The notes beneath the pieces were generated by a model, which saw only the letters and a program-made list of their open reading frames with translations, did no database searches and was not told where the DNA came from. A program made the position numbers and the translations under genes. Shown here in pieces: positions 21,285 through 23,003 of a stretch of DNA of 23,003 nt. Every line of letters begins with the position of its first letter. Within the stretch, counting starts at the first letter, position 1. Source of the stretch: Bacteroidales bacterium UBA4788 (GTDB lineage Bacteria > Bacteroidota > Bacteroidia > Bacteroidales > VadinHA17); NCBI GenBank assembly GCA_002402965.1, contig DHGW01000071.1, forward strand, positions 1 through 23,003, in the 5' to 3' direction.

Positions 21285-23003
21285 CTATCTCCTGAGAATT
21301 AAGAATCCACTGATGTGTGTCGTATAGCTGGGAACATCCAGGTCCTGTGCTCCCTTGATTGTCAGCAGGTAATAATAGGTGCCGTCTGGTACCTCGTTGC
21401 CGTTCAGATCCAGGCCTTTCCATGCACCCGTTTCATCATCGCTACGGTAATCGGTGGCCCTGTATACTACCGCTCCCGCGGTGTTGATGATGACCAGTTC
21501 GTTGTGCGTGAACTCAAGTCCTTCGACGTTAAAGTACTCGTTGATATTGTCACCGTTAGGAGTGACACCCTGGGGGATAGTCAGTTCGGGTACTGTAAGG
21601 GTAACGGTCACTTCAGGCGCAACGCACTGGCCGTTAGAGACTGAGAATATAAAAGTATTGGCTCCAAACCCAAGCTTCCGGACTTCGGTTGTTTTATCTT
21701 CAGGTGTTGCAAAGACAGGCTCCGCATCACTGCTGCTGAAGTCAAAACTCCATAAGCCGGTACCCTCGCCGTCAAAACTGCCCTCAAGGATGGCGGCAAA
21801 CTGGTAAGGCAGCAGCGTTCTGTCTTCTCCTGCGCTGATATTCAGAGGCATGATGTCAACCGTCACCGTCACCGGATCAGATACTGAGGTACAGCAGTTG
21901 TTTTCACCCGAGTAGACGATCCTCCTGAACTGAGTTGTCTCATCCATCAGGGGTGGCTGATAAGTTGCACCATTGCTGGGGCCGGATGCAGTCACCCAGT
22001 CCGGCGGCGTGGTTCCCCCCTTTCTCTCCCAGAGATACCTGTATTTGCCATCTCCTCCTGAAAGAGTATTACCGGTAAGCAATGCTGCCGCCTGGGTATT
22101 GCAAACCGTCTGGTCAGCCATAATGGTGTTGCCGGTTATATGCGGAAGAACGGTGATTTTGAATACCGAACTCTCAGAACAGGCACCTGAGGTGACCGTT
22201 CTCCTGAACCATGTGGTTGTGGTGAGAGTGCCGGGCTGGTATGAGGGGCCGGTTGCTGAAAGCGGTGTATAGTTGCTGTTGTCTTCTGATGATGCCCACG
22301 CGTAGGCAAAGGTACCTAGCCCGCCGGAGGGAGTTCCGGCAAGAAGAGCCGGGGCGCTTCCTGAACATATCGTGTCATGAGCCTGTGCGGGCAGGCTTAC
22401 ATCAAATCCGGTTATACGCGGATCAAGGGTTATGTGAACATTATTGCTCGTACTGGTACAAGCCGACGAGGTGACCACGCGCCTGTACCATATTCCGGCT
22501 GTAAGCGGGGTGCCCGGAAGGTCCTCTGCAACTGAACCGGTCATATTATTAAAGGTAGTACCGTTGCTGCTGCTCATCCACTGGTAGACATACGTGCCTG
22601 ACCCTGCTCCGTTGGCAGGAATTGTGCCGTCAATTGTGGCCGGGGCCGTTCCCTCGCAGATGGTCTGGTCAGCGGCAATTACGTTGTTTGTGATTACCGG
22701 ATGGCTCACCAGGACTACGCTGTTGCTGACCGACTGGCATGTATTTACCGGACCGCTGTAAACAGTGCGGCGGTAGTAGGTTGTTCCCGGGGTATCATCC
22801 TGTACGTCATAGCCTGAGGCGCTGTTGGTGCCTGTAGCAGGTGACCATGTGGCGTTGTCACTGCTGCTCATCCACTGATAGATGTACGAGGGTGCGGCGC
22901 CGCCGCCGGGGGAGCTGCCTGCCAGGCTGGCGAAGAGCGTGCCTTCACAGATGGTCTGGTCGGCAGTGACTGTATTGTTTGTTATGGCGGGCAGGATGGT
23001 GAC
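21285..23003 (-). CDS. Ig-like-repeat adhesin with CHU_C/type B T9SS sorting domain, 5' end missing
   Basis: The frame is open to the right edge, so 572 C-terminal residues are visible and the start and signal peptide lie outside. Four Ig-like repeats of about 92-97 residues (visible residues 7-385) each carry an early Cys (ADQTICEG), a Trp (YQW or YAW) and a late Cys in a YRR(V/T)VTSGAC-like strand, the usual Ig disulfide arrangement. A PKD- or Ig-like linker domain follows (about 386-470). The protein ends in a gliding-motility C-terminal (CHU_C) domain at about 472-572, recognised from IPQGVTPNGDNINEYFNV, WKGLDLNGNEVPDGTYYY and ISGFLILRR. Such domains direct secretion by the type IX system together with a PorP/SprF protein, which is encoded 2 bases downstream. 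The likely role is a large surface adhesin; the ligand is unknown. Confidence 0.9.
   Translation of the reverse strand, partial: VTILPAITNNTVTADQTICEGTLFASLAGSSPGGGAAPSYIYQWMSSSDNATWSPATGTNSASGYDVQDDTPGTTYYRRTVYSGPVNTCQSVSNSVVLVSHPVITNNVIAADQTICEGTAPATIDGTIPANGAGSGTYVYQWMSSSNGTTFNNMTGSVAEDLPGTPLTAGIWYRRVVTSSACTSTSNNVHITLDPRITGFDVSLPAQAHDTICSGSAPALLAGTPSGGLGTFAYAWASSEDNSNYTPLSATGPSYQPGTLTTTTWFRRTVTSGACSESSVFKITVLPHITGNTIMADQTVCNTQAAALLTGNTLSGGDGKYRYLWERKGGTTPPDWVTASGPSNGATYQPPLMDETTQFRRIVYSGENNCCTSVSDPVTVTVDIMPLNISAGEDRTLLPYQFAAILEGSFDGEGTGLWSFDFSSSDAEPVFATPEDKTTEVRKLGFGANTFIFSVSNGQCVAPEVTVTLTVPELTIPQGVTPNGDNINEYFNVEGLEFTHNELVIINTAGAVVYRATDYRSDDETGAWKGLDLNGNEVPDGTYYYLLTIKGAQDLDVPSYTTHISGFLILRR
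21849..22985 (-). repeat. Four tandem Ig-like domain repeats within the adhesin gene
   Basis: Units are about 22985-22698, 22697-22419, 22418-22143 and 22142-21849, roughly 276-294 bases each. They are clear at protein level (ITxNxI.ADQTIC...W...YRR.V.SG.C). At DNA level they have diverged, except for short blocks such as the stretch encoding YQWMSSS. The array probably continues beyond the window. Confidence 0.85.

Noticed and set aside
20353..21423. Longer PorP/SprF frame starting at 21423
   Set aside because: The extra 47 residues overlap the adhesin's CHU_C coding region and precede an intact signal peptide; ATG 21282 with AGGAG is the better start.

Overview
The window looks like chromosome from a free-living or environmental Bacteroidota, probably of the order Bacteroidales or Marinilabiliales or a near relative. 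The evidence is a fused SecDF of about 1000 residues, a PorP/SprF-family protein next to an adhesin ending in a CHU_C-type (type B) type IX secretion sorting domain, a TIGR02757/DUF2400-family gene, a reg_prop/Y_Y_Y sensor, PD40-PKD proteins, and -7 boxes of the Bacteroidota form TAnnTTTG in front of several operons. Base composition is moderate (about half GC). No rRNA, tRNA, CRISPR array, phage or insertion sequence was seen. Coding density is very high: the longest gene-free stretch is about 247 bases (1604-1850).

Layout. (1) 1-1632, minus strand: tatA, a lolD-type ABC ATPase and a partial DUF2400 gene, joined by ATGA overlaps, with a 42-bp tandem repeat at the lolD/DUF2400 junction. (2) 1633-1850: a promoter-side spacer with a two-copy 68-bp tandem repeat and a hairpin after secDF. 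(3) 1851-4853, minus: secDF. (4) 5000-9407, minus: a three-gene export operon (HlyD-type adaptor, MacB-type permease, TolC-type outer-membrane protein) with no ATPase gene inside it. It ends in a clear hairpin plus T-run terminator and begins near a perfect TTAAC-N4-GTTAA palindrome. (5) 9569-10948, minus: a glmM-type phosphohexomutase. (6) 11039-14736, plus: rluB, era and der (ribosome maturation), then a small lipoprotein. (7) 14737-23003, minus: a tightly packed five-gene secretion and adhesion operon. In order of transcription it holds an Ig-like-repeat adhesin with a type B sorting domain (5' end outside the window), PorP/SprF, a PD40-PKD-PKD protein, an unrecognised exported protein, and a periplasmic-propeller sensor fused to a SpoIIE/PP2C phosphatase.

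How the genes fit together. SecDF and TatA serve protein export. LolD-type ATPases power lipoprotein or MacB-like mechanotransmission transporters, and this one could be the missing ATPase of the permease, though that is only inference. RluB, Era and Der all act on large- or small-subunit ribosome assembly. The most interesting unit is the last operon. Its adhesin and PorP/SprF are the familiar SprB/SprF-like pairing. The two following exported proteins and the terminal sensor phosphatase suggest that surface display of the adhesin is linked to an extracytoplasmic signal read by the propeller and passed inward by dephosphorylating an unknown target.
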